A DNA stretch of 64,000 bases. It comes from Cloacibacterium caeni (GTDB lineage: Bacteria > Bacteroidota > Bacteroidia > Flavobacteriales > Weeksellaceae). The notes under the pieces were generated by a model. That model saw only the letters and a list, made by a program, of their open reading frames with translations, did not search any database and was not told the DNA's origin. Positions 33,734 to 40,701 of this stretch are shown here, piece after piece. Made by a program: the position numbers and the translations under genes. Each line of letters opens with the position of its first letter. The stretch's first letter is position 1. Where the stretch lies: NCBI RefSeq assembly GCF_907163125.1, contig NZ_OU015319.1, forward strand, positions 1,860,001 to 1,924,000. Direction: 5' to 3'.

Positions 33734-34589
33734 ACAATACGTTTAACGTTTGTTCTTTAATTTTTTCTAAATCGTCTTTCATCATCACTACCAGTTTTTG
33801 GATTTCGTGGTGATTGGCTTTTGAACCAAGAGTATTGATTTCTCTGCCGATTTCTTGAGAGATAAATCCTAATTTTTTCCCGTTGAAAGTTTCGTTTTGC
33901 ATCACTTCAAGATAATATTTCAAGTGCTGTGTCAAACGTACTTTTTCTTCGGAAATATCTAATTTTTCGGTGTAATATGCCAGTTCTTGATAGAATCTTG
34001 TCTCATCTACGTTTTCAAATTCTTTCAAAGTATTCTGATAACGTTCTTTTACCGCTACCATTCTGTCGTCTTCGTAAGGAATGACTTTGAGAAGATTTTC
34101 TTCAATATTTTTAAGATTTTTAGCCAGTTCTTCGTGTAAAATTGCGCCTTCTGTCTTTCTGAAATCTACAAATTTTGCTAAAGCTTCTTTAATCAAGTTT
34201 TCCAAAGATTTCCACTCTTCTTCATTTAATTCTGCAGGTTTACCGTTTATTGCTTCAGGCATTCTGATGGCCATTTTCAGATATTCGAACTCTTCTGCAT
34301 TGGGAGAAATCTCACGCAGCTGATTCATGTATGCTTTTACAATGTCTTGGTTGATTTTTACATCATTGCAGTCATCGATGGTTTCGCAATTGATATAGCA
34401 ATCTACTTTTCCACGGAGAATGGTGTCATTTAACAATTTTCTTACTTCGAATTCTTTCTCTTTGTAACGAAGCGGAATTCTAAGATTCAAGTCAAATGAT
34501 TTGCTGTTAAGCGATTTGAGTTCGATGCTAATTTTTTTTCCTTCAAAAATACCTTCGGCTCTTCCGAAGCCTGTCATTGATAAAATCAT
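33732..34589 (-). CDS. YicC family endoribonuclease
   Basis: N-terminal MILSMTGFGRAEG and SLNSKSFDLNLRIPLRYKEKEFEVRKLL, with the C-terminal DUF1732 segment EVMQNETFNGKKLGFISQEIGREINTLGSKANH ... MKDDLEKIKEQTLNVL, define the family. YicC of E. coli is an RNase implicated in turnover of a small RNA. The ATG at 34589 matches the family N terminus; a TTG seven codons upstream is rejected. It precedes gmk, as is common. Confidence 0.93.
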   Translation of the reverse strand: MILSMTGFGRAEGIFEGKKISIELKSLNSKSFDLNLRIPLRYKEKEFEVRKLLNDTILRGKVDCYINCETIDDCNDVKINQDIVKAYMNQLREISPNAEEFEYLKMAIRMPEAINGKPAELNEEEWKSLENLIKEALAKFVDFRKTEGAILHEELAKNLKNIEENLLKVIPYEDDRMVAVKERYQNTLKEFENVDETRFYQELAYYTEKLDISEEKVRLTQHLKYYLEVMQNETFNGKKLGFISQEIGREINTLGSKANHHEIQKLVVMMKDDLEKIKEQTLNVL

Positions 34590-34607
34590 AATGTGTATAT
34601 GTAAGCA

Positions 34608-34615
34608 CAAAGATA
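34608..34615 (-). promoter_or_regulatory. -7 box TATCTTTG of yicC
   Basis: Perfect TAnnTTTG on the minus strand, 18 bases before the yicC ATG. Confidence 0.55.
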
Positions 34616-34720
34616 AGAAAAGATGCTGAAAGTTAATTTTTTCTTAAAACTTAAAAAGGCTAAGACTTCTCATTGTTAATAAGTAGATGAAATAGTCCCA
34701 AAAAATCCTTAAAAATTTCG

Positions 34721-34728
34721 TAAATTTG
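34721..34728 (+). promoter_or_regulatory. -7 box TAAATTTG of lpxK-punA
   Basis: Perfect TAnnTTTG 49 bases before the lpxK ATG at 34778; it also excludes the longer in-frame TTG start at 34733. Confidence 0.5.
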
Positions 34729-34777
34729 CCCCTTGATTAAATGGCGAATTTCAGTCGTCAGAAAGAAAATTTATTGC

Positions 34778-35809
34778 ATGAAAAGATGGTATCTCTACCC
34801 TTTTTCCTTGGTTTATCATTTTGTTACTGCCCTCAGAAACAGAATGTACGATTGGGGAATTTTTTCTTCTACGAAATTTAAAACTCCTATGATTGGCGTA
34901 GGAAATTTATCTGTTGGAGGCAGTGGAAAATCACCTATGGTAATGTATTTGGCAGATTTTCTTGCTAAAAATTTTAGAACAGGCGTTCTATCTCGTGGCT
35001 ACGGAAGAAAAACCAAAGGTTATGTTATTGTAAATTACGACAGTAATTTTAAAATGGTGGGTGATGAAGCCATGCAACTCTTTGAAAGATTTAAAAACAG
35101 ATTTGTCATCGGCGTTTGTGAAGACCGCGTTTTTGGGGCAAAAAAAATCATCGAAGACATGGATTTAGATGTACTTCTATTAGATGACAGCTACCAACAC
35201 CGTAGAATAAAACCAGGTTTCAATATTCTTTTGACGGATTATAATGATCCATATTTTAAAGATTTTGTTTTACCTGCAGGAAATCTTAGAGAATCAAGAC
35301 GTGGCGCAAAACGTGCTGACATCATTGTAGTAACCAAGTGTCCAGAAAATATTACCGAAGAAAAAAAACAATTCTATATTTCTAGAATTAAACCTAGATA
35401 TTACCAAAAAGTGTTCTTCTCTACCATCAATTATGATGAAGAAATTTTCTGTTTTGACCCAAAATTGAAACTTCCAGATAACAACATGAGTTATTATGAC
35501 ATTCTCCTCATAACAGGAATTGCCAACCCCAAAACCTTTGTGGAAGAAGTAAAAAGATACAGTTCCAATGTAAAACACTTACGATTCAAGGATCATCATA
35601 GTTTCACCACAGAAGATATTTCTCTCATCAAAAAAGAATACGAAAAACTTGGAGAATATAAATTGATTTTAACCACAGAAAAAGATTATGTTCGCCTAAA
35701 AGGTTTCGATTATTTAAGAGAAAAATTATATTATTGGCCGATTAATGTAGAAATAGACCGCGCAGAAGAATTTAATCAAATCATTCAAGATTATGTTAGA
35801 AAAAATTAA
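34778..35809 (+). CDS. lpxK: Tetraacyldisaccharide 4'-kinase
   Basis: Phosphorylates the 4' position of the lipid A disaccharide at the inner membrane. MKRWYLYPFSLVYHFVTALRN is the amphipathic membrane-binding N terminus. The P-loop is GNLSVGGSGKSP (42-53), followed by GVLSRGYGRKTKGY, DEAMQLFERF, VLLLDDSYQHRRI and the C-terminal LTTEKDYVRL. The ATG at 34778 gives the family N terminus. The stop overlaps punA by 17 bases. Together with lptB it shows LPS biogenesis functions in this window. Confidence 0.93.
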   Translation: MKRWYLYPFSLVYHFVTALRNRMYDWGIFSSTKFKTPMIGVGNLSVGGSGKSPMVMYLADFLAKNFRTGVLSRGYGRKTKGYVIVNYDSNFKMVGDEAMQLFERFKNRFVIGVCEDRVFGAKKIIEDMDLDVLLLDDSYQHRRIKPGFNILLTDYNDPYFKDFVLPAGNLRESRRGAKRADIIVVTKCPENITEEKKQFYISRIKPRYYQKVFFSTINYDEEIFCFDPKLKLPDNNMSYYDILLITGIANPKTFVEEVKRYSSNVKHLRFKDHHSFTTEDISLIKKEYEKLGEYKLILTTEKDYVRLKGFDYLREKLYYWPINVEIDRAEEFNQIIQDYVRKN

Positions 35810-36608
35810 ACAAACCGCCGAATTCATCCAAAATATTATTCAAGAAACTCCTGATTTCGCCATCGTTTTGGGTTCTGGTTTAGGTAAGTTACAAGAAGAA
35901 GTAGAGGCTATTCACACTTTAGAATATCACGAAATTCCTAATTTCCCGCAAACTACAGTAGTAGGACACGGTGGAAAATTGATTTACGGGATTTTAGAAG
36001 GCAAAAAAGTATTGATGATGAGTGGCAGATTTCACTATTACGAAGGTCATTCTATGGAAACAGTAACTTTTCCTTTCAGAGTTTTTAAATTGTTGGGAAT
36101 TCAGAATTTAATCGTTTCTAATGCTTCTGGAGGAGTAAATCCTAATTTCAGAGTGGCAGATATTATGATTATCGAAGACCATATCAATATGATGCCAGAA
36201 CATCCGCTTCGTGGTAAAAACATTGATGAATTGGGACCAAGATTCGTAGATATGAGCGAACCTTACAACCGAAAAATGATTGCTGTAGCAGAAGAAGTGG
36301 CAAAAAATTTAGAAATTAAAGTGCACAAAGGTTGTTATGTTGCACTTCAAGGTCCAACTTTCGAAACGCCTGCGGAATACGGAATGGTAAGAGCAATTGG
36401 CGGAGATGCAGTAGGAATGAGTACCGTTCCAGAAGTGATTGTAGCGAAACACATGGGAATGGATTGTTTCGGAATTTCTATCATTACGGATGTTGGCGGA
36501 CCAGAAATCGCTTTCACCGTTTCTCACGAAGAGGTTTTACAGGCTGCCAATAAAGCAATGCCAAATGTGATTAAAATTGTAAAAGGCTTGGTGAAAAATT
36601 ATCAATAA
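35793..36608 (+). CDS. punA: Purine-nucleoside phosphorylase (trimeric class)
   Basis: Phosphorolyses purine (deoxy)nucleosides to base plus (deoxy)ribose-1-phosphate. FAIVLGSGLGKL is the phosphate loop. VVGHGGKLIYG, MSGRFHYYEGHSMETVTFPFRV, SNASGGVNP, ALQGPTFETPAEYGM and MSTVPEVIVAKHMG, SIITDVGG are all intact. 271 residues is typical of the mammalian-like trimeric class. It is translationally coupled to lpxK by a 17-base overlap. Its product could flow to deoC. Confidence 0.94.
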   Translation: MLEKIKQTAEFIQNIIQETPDFAIVLGSGLGKLQEEVEAIHTLEYHEIPNFPQTTVVGHGGKLIYGILEGKKVLMMSGRFHYYEGHSMETVTFPFRVFKLLGIQNLIVSNASGGVNPNFRVADIMIIEDHINMMPEHPLRGKNIDELGPRFVDMSEPYNRKMIAVAEEVAKNLEIKVHKGCYVALQGPTFETPAEYGMVRAIGGDAVGMSTVPEVIVAKHMGMDCFGISIITDVGGPEIAFTVSHEEVLQAANKAMPNVIKIVKGLVKNYQ

Positions 36609-36644
36609 ATGAATTTTTGCTTCGCAGTGAATTTTTAAAATATT

Positions 36645-36673
36645 ACGCTTCAGTTTTTTTGAAGCGTTTTTTT
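36645..36673 (+). terminator. punA terminator
   Basis: Hairpin ACGCTTCA / TGAAGCGT followed by a T7 tract. Confidence 0.85.
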
Positions 36674-36731
36674 ATGAAAATTCTATAACGTTACTATAAA
36701 ATTCTGTAAAAACTTAATGGCAGTCTTAGCC

Positions 36732-36739
36732 TAATTTTG
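36732..36739 (+). promoter_or_regulatory. -7 box TAATTTTG before the candidate small RNA
   Basis: Perfect TAnnTTTG downstream of the punA terminator with no open reading frame after it, predicting a transcript start near 36744. Confidence 0.6.
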
Positions 36740-36743
36740 CTTT

Positions 36744-36884
36744 AAAGTAAAAAAGGGAAAAAATAAATACATTTAGATTAGTTGCCTTTAAAGTAGCCTA
36801 TTTCCTTCTCAAGAGGAAAGATAACTATACCTAATCTAAATATTTTTCATAGGAAGCACCTCGATTTTCGAGGTGTTTTTTTTG
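36744..36884 (+). ncRNA. ssrS: Candidate 6S-like regulatory RNA (6S-Flavo type)
   Basis: A non-coding unit of about 140 bases with its own -7 box and a strong terminator (CACCTCGA / TCGAGGTG then T8, 36857-36883). The core folds as one long rod. The closing stem ATTTAGATTAG (36771-36781) pairs with CTAATCTAAAT (36831-36841). Both sides of the middle are unpaired (36782-36800 and 36820-36830), and the rod is capped by hairpin TTTCCT / AGGAAA (36801-36819). A closing helix, central bubble and apical helix are the 6S RNA plan, in which the RNA mimics an open promoter and binds RNA polymerase. The class assignment is by structure only; a different small RNA is possible. Confidence 0.6.
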
Positions 36885-36910
36885 TTTCTAAGTTTTTAAA
36901 AAAAATTTTC

Positions 36911-36931
36911 ATACATAAGAAAATTATGTAT
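36911..36931 (+). promoter_or_regulatory. Probable PadR operator
   Basis: Perfect inverted repeat ATACATAA-N5-TTATGTAT, containing the ACAT/ATGT half sites typical of PadR operators. It abuts the -7 box of the padR gene. A second overlapping repeat AAATTATG / CATAATTT spans 36921-36951. Binding would block RNA polymerase, giving autorepression. Confidence 0.6.
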
Positions 36932-36938
36932 ATATTTG
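36931..36938 (+). promoter_or_regulatory. -7 box TATATTTG of the padR operon
   Basis: Perfect TAnnTTTG 21 bases before the padR ATG, overlapped by the inverted repeats. Confidence 0.6.
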
Positions 36939-36959
36939 TAATGCATAATTTATTTAGGT

Positions 36960-37283
36960 ATGAAGAAAAACGCATTATATAAAGGAACTTTACAAAATAT
37001 TATTCTGAAACTTCTCGCTTCAGAAGTAAAAATGTATGGTTATCAGTTGACGCAACGTGCTAAAGAACTTACAAAAGGTGAACTGGAAATGACAGAAGGT
37101 GCGCTTTATCCTTTGTTACACAAATTAGAAAATGAAGGAGTTATTTACTCAGAAATGCAACAAGTAAATGGTAGAGATAGAAAATATTATTTGCTAACCG
37201 AAAAAGGCAAAAAACAACAAGCCTTACAAGAAGAAGAAATGAAATCTTACCTATTTAATCTGAATGCAATTTTTAATATTTAA
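36960..37283 (+). CDS. PadR family transcriptional regulator
   Basis: A 107-residue winged helix-turn-helix of the short PadR class. LYKGTLQNIILKLLASEVKMYGYQLTQRAKELTKGELEMTEGALYPLLHKLENEGVI is the DNA-binding domain and RKYYLLTEKGKKQQALQEE the wing and dimerisation helix. PadR proteins are mostly repressors released by a ligand or stress. It heads an operon with three tandem membrane-protein paralogs starting 11 bases after its stop; PadR linked to HAAS-domain membrane proteins is a known pairing. Confidence 0.93.
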   Translation: MKKNALYKGTLQNIILKLLASEVKMYGYQLTQRAKELTKGELEMTEGALYPLLHKLENEGVIYSEMQQVNGRDRKYYLLTEKGKKQQALQEEEMKSYLFNLNAIFNI

Positions 37284-37294
37284 AAACAACAACC

Positions 37295-38011
37295 ATGATT
37301 ATCGAACAACAAGAATCAGAAATCCGCAATTATCTGCTCTCAAAAAAACTGCCAATTGATATTCTCATCGAAGTAAATGACCATTTTGTTTCTCAAATTT
37401 CAGATTTGCAAAGAGAAGAAAATTTGAGTTTTGAAGAGGCTTTTTTAAAAGTAAAAACAAGATGGAATTTTGAATTTATTATGGTTAGAAAAAACTTTTT
37501 TTCTTCAAAAAAAATCCCAAAAATAATTTACGAAATCAATAAAACTCAAAATATTAATAACTTTAAAAAGAGTTTTTATATTGTTCTCTCTTTTATTGCT
37601 TTAGAATTCATTACTGCAAAACTTTTCCCAGAAAATATTTATCTTCTTATCTTGTCATTATTATTCATAGTAATAGCGATTTACCCTTTAAGAATGATAT
37701 CTCTATACATAAAACAGCAAAGATTGCTTTTTGAAAACAGAAGAAAAAATCCGATTATCAATAATTTTATACATCCTTTGCTTTCATTTGTTATTGGTTT
37801 TTCTTTAGATCAAATGATGCATTATCCAAAAAATACCAAACATCTTATTTATGATTTTATAAATTTTGGAGCTGATGAAAAAGTAAGCACAGCAATGTTT
37901 GTTTCTAATCTATTTTTTGGAATAATAATTCTTACATTTTATGTTTATGCCTTTCTTTCACTTGAAAAAAATGTAAAAAAACTTGAAAAATATAACCAAT
38001 TTGTTTTATAA
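37295..38011 (+). CDS. PadR-linked membrane protein, copy 1 of 3
   Basis: 238 residues. The soluble N-terminal module (about residues 5-50, SEIRNYLLSKKLPIDILIEV and ISDLQREENLSFEEAF) is helical and resembles a HAAS-type domain. After it come polar residues and about five transmembrane segments (about 95-115, 118-140, 160-180, 205-228). The N-terminal module is identical in amino acids to copies 2 and 3, while the membrane part is quite different. The function is unknown; regulation or signalling in the membrane under PadR control is an inference. Confidence 0.8.
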   Translation: MIIEQQESEIRNYLLSKKLPIDILIEVNDHFVSQISDLQREENLSFEEAFLKVKTRWNFEFIMVRKNFFSSKKIPKIIYEINKTQNINNFKKSFYIVLSFIALEFITAKLFPENIYLLILSLLFIVIAIYPLRMISLYIKQQRLLFENRRKNPIINNFIHPLLSFVIGFSLDQMMHYPKNTKHLIYDFINFGADEKVSTAMFVSNLFFGIIILTFYVYAFLSLEKNVKKLEKYNQFVL

Positions 38012-38012
38012 A

Positions 38013-38729
38013 ATGTTTACAGATTCTCAACTCTCAGAAATCCGTAATTATCTACTTTCTAAAAAATTGCCTATTGACATTTTAATAGAAGTAAATGATC
38101 ATTTTGTTTCTCAAATTTCAGATTTACAGAGAGAAGAGAATTTGAGTTTTGAGGAAGCTTTTGAAAGAACAAAATTAAGTTGGGAGAAAGAATTGAAACC
38201 TTATTGGAGAGGAAATTTAAATCTTGAGGATATTTCTGATTTTATGGTTAAAACTAAAAAGGAAATTGACAAGACTAATTTGTTTTTCGCATTAAAATAT
38301 TCAACTATTCCTACCCTTTTAATTTTTATCATTGCTTTCAATTTTAAAGCAGAAACTTTTGGATATTTAACCTTGTCAATAGTATTTGGATTGACGTTTT
38401 ATACTTTAATAAAATATTTTTCAAATTCCCAAGATTTCAAATTAGCTAAAAAATATAAAAAGTATGTTCTCACTTTACATCAACATTCTGTTGTTATTTT
38501 TGTAATTATTTTTTCTCCTTTAATGAATATTAATACAAGGTTAATAGACAATCCAGAGAAATACCAAAAAATCATCACCTTCCAAAGTGATAAACCAATT
38601 TTCATAGAAATCGCATTCATCTTTATGTCAATTTACTTAATTATTTTTGGTGTATTTTATTCATTATCAGCTCAAAAAAATTATTTAAAACAAATCGAAA
38701 AAGTAAAACCTTTCTTAAAATATTTATAA
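38013..38729 (+). CDS. PadR-linked membrane protein, copy 2 of 3
   Basis: 238 residues, starting with MFTDSQLSEIRNYLLSKK; the ATG at 38013 lies one base after the stop of copy 1, and the in-frame TTG at 37983 is rejected. It has the same N-terminal module as the other copies with many synonymous codon differences. The four-to-five transmembrane C-terminal part is similar to copy 3 (ending KQIEKVKPFLKYL in both) but diverged. Confidence 0.8.
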   Translation: MFTDSQLSEIRNYLLSKKLPIDILIEVNDHFVSQISDLQREENLSFEEAFERTKLSWEKELKPYWRGNLNLEDISDFMVKTKKEIDKTNLFFALKYSTIPTLLIFIIAFNFKAETFGYLTLSIVFGLTFYTLIKYFSNSQDFKLAKKYKKYVLTLHQHSVVIFVIIFSPLMNINTRLIDNPEKYQKIITFQSDKPIFIEIAFIFMSIYLIIFGVFYSLSAQKNYLKQIEKVKPFLKYL

Positions 38730-38730
38730 A

Positions 38731-39447
38731 ATGTTTACAGATTCTCAACTCACAGAAATCCGCAATTATCTGCTCTCAAAAAAACTGCCGATTGATATTC
38801 TCATCGAAGTAAATGACCATTTTGTTTCCCAGATTTCTGATTTGCAGAGAGAAGAAAATTTGAGTTTTGAGGAGGCTTTTGAGAAAACCAAAGAAAATTG
38901 GAAAGAAGAGTTAACACTTTCTTGGAACGGAAGCATAGACTTATTAGATACGAATCCATTTATTAGAGATGTAAGACAACAACTTGCTATAGAAAATCTT
39001 ATTTCAGCATCAAAATATACAATTTTAACAATCAGTTTAATTATTATATCTGCATTGATATTTAATAAAAATATTTTTAAATACTTTTGCCTTTTAACAT
39101 TTTTATCTTTTTCAATATTTCCTTTATTTGTTTATATTAAAAATTTTAAAAAATTTCAGCTAGCGAGAAAATATAGCAATTATATTTTAACACTTCATCA
39201 AGGTGGCTCCTTTTTATTCTTAGGAATACTTGGTTTATCATTACAATTTACGGCAAAATTTTTCGACTATTCTGATGAAGTTCAAAAATTAATTATTTCG
39301 GAGAAAACTAATTTTGAAACAAAACAAATAATACTATTAATAATTGGAACATTAACTCTTACATTAATTAGTTTTTTTAGTATTATCTCCCAAACTAAAT
39401 ATATCAAACAAATAGAAAAAGTAAAACCTTTCTTAAAATATTTATAA
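38731..39447 (+). CDS. PadR-linked membrane protein, copy 3 of 3
   Basis: 238 residues, beginning one base after the copy 2 stop. N terminus MFTDSQLTEIRNYLLSKK and the shared module are as in copies 1 and 2. The C terminus (IKQIEKVKPFLKYL) is nearly the same as in copy 2, but the intervening membrane region differs. It is the last gene of the operon, followed by a strong palindromic terminator. Confidence 0.8.
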   Translation: MFTDSQLTEIRNYLLSKKLPIDILIEVNDHFVSQISDLQREENLSFEEAFEKTKENWKEELTLSWNGSIDLLDTNPFIRDVRQQLAIENLISASKYTILTISLIIISALIFNKNIFKYFCLLTFLSFSIFPLFVYIKNFKKFQLARKYSNYILTLHQGGSFLFLGILGLSLQFTAKFFDYSDEVQKLIISEKTNFETKQIILLIIGTLTLTLISFFSIISQTKYIKQIEKVKPFLKYL

Positions 39448-39454
39448 TATTTTC

Positions 39455-39487
39455 AAACCTTAAAGGATTTAAAATCCTTTAAGGTTT
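39455..39487. terminator. Terminator of the PadR operon
   Basis: Near-perfect 33-base palindrome AAACCTTAAAGGATTT / AAATCCTTTAAGGTTT followed by CATTTTTATA. Confidence 0.8.
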
Positions 39488-39523
39488 CATTTTTATAATA
39501 ATTTTCTAAAATCCCCAATTCCT

Positions 39524-39531
39524 TATCTTTG
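39524..39531 (+). promoter_or_regulatory. -7 box TATCTTTG of dinB
   Basis: Perfect TAnnTTTG ending three bases before the dinB ATG at 39535, the shortest such distance in the window. Confidence 0.55.
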
Positions 39532-39534
39532 TGT

Positions 39535-40626
39535 ATGCAAATTCCACAGAGAAAAATCATACATGTAGATATGGATGCGTTTTACGCTTCTGTGGAACAG
39601 CACGATAATCCTGAACTTAAAGGAAAACCCATTGCAGTAGGCGGTGAACATAGAGGTGTGGTAGCCGCAGCAAGTTACGAAGCCCGAAAATTTGGCGTAC
39701 GTTCTGCAATGTCGAGCAAAATTGCCAAAGAAAAATGTCCGCATCTGATTTTTGTAAAGCCAAGATTTCATCGTTACAAAGAAATTTCACAGAAAATCAG
39801 AGAAATTTTTCATGAATATACTGACTTGGTAGAACCTCTTTCTCTTGACGAAGCCTATTTAGATGTTACCGAAAACAAAAAAAACATAGAATCTGCCAAT
39901 GAAATAGCAAGAGAAATTCGTCAAAAAATTTTTGAAGAAACAGGGCTCACTGCTTCTGCAGGAATTTCGGTGAATAAATTTTTGGCCAAAGTAGCTTCGG
40001 ATATCAATAAACCCAACGGACAAAAAACCATTCATCCTACTCAGATTATAGATTTTTTAGAAGAACTTCCGATTGAAAAATTCTACGGAATCGGAAAAGT
40101 TACGGCCAATAAAATGTACAGTTTACAGATTTTCAAAGGCAAAGATTTGAAGGCAAAATCTATGGAAGAATTGGCAAGACTTTTCGGGAAATCTGGAATT
40201 TATTATTACAATGTGGTTCGTGGAATTCATCATGGAGAAGTAAAACCCCACCGAATTCAAAAAAGTGTAGGTGTAGAACATACTTTTTGGGATGACATCA
40301 ACGAAGATGAAGAACTTTACCAAAAACTAAAATCACTAAGCGAAGAACTAGAATCTAGACTTTCGAAAAGAGAAATTAAGGGCAAAACCTTGACTTTAAA
40401 AATAAAATACAAGGATTTTTCTCAATATACGCGTAGCAAAACACAAGAAGTATATTATGAAAACGCTGAAGATTTCTACGAAACCGCCCAGAAACTTTGG
40501 GAACTAAGACCTTATAATAAAGCGATTCGTTTGTTAGGTTTATCGCTTTCTAACCTCAACACAGAAGAGAAAAAACAAATTTCTGTACAACTCAAAATTC
40601 CTTTTGAAGAATTCGAAAAAGAATAA
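39535..40626 (+). CDS. dinB: DNA polymerase IV (Y family)
   Basis: Translesion polymerase. KIIHVDMDAFYASVEQHDNP holds the catalytic Asp and steric-gate region. VAAASYEARKFGVRSAM, YKEISQKIREIFHEYTDLVEPLSLDEAYLDVTE contains the SLDEAYLD catalytic pair, and ASAGISVNKFLAKVASDINKP and FYGIGKVTANKM (helix-hairpin-helix) follow. The little-finger domain is at the C terminus. 363 residues from the ATG at 39535; a TTG two codons upstream overlaps the promoter. The likely mRNA is leaderless. The window holds a second Y-family enzyme (57188-58459). Confidence 0.94.
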   Translation: MQIPQRKIIHVDMDAFYASVEQHDNPELKGKPIAVGGEHRGVVAAASYEARKFGVRSAMSSKIAKEKCPHLIFVKPRFHRYKEISQKIREIFHEYTDLVEPLSLDEAYLDVTENKKNIESANEIAREIRQKIFEETGLTASAGISVNKFLAKVASDINKPNGQKTIHPTQIIDFLEELPIEKFYGIGKVTANKMYSLQIFKGKDLKAKSMEELARLFGKSGIYYYNVVRGIHHGEVKPHRIQKSVGVEHTFWDDINEDEELYQKLKSLSEELESRLSKREIKGKTLTLKIKYKDFSQYTRSKTQEVYYENAEDFYETAQKLWELRPYNKAIRLLGLSLSNLNTEEKKQISVQLKIPFEEFEKE

Positions 40627-40676
40627 TTATAAAATAATTCCCTGAAAATCTGTAAATTAATTTCTGGTCATCGTTC

Positions 40677-40684
40677 TAATTTTG
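40677..40684 (+). promoter_or_regulatory. -7 box TAATTTTG of the amylase gene
   Basis: Perfect TAnnTTTG 17 bases before the ATG at 40702. Confidence 0.5.
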
Positions 40685-40701
40685 CAATATCAAAAACAGA
40701 A

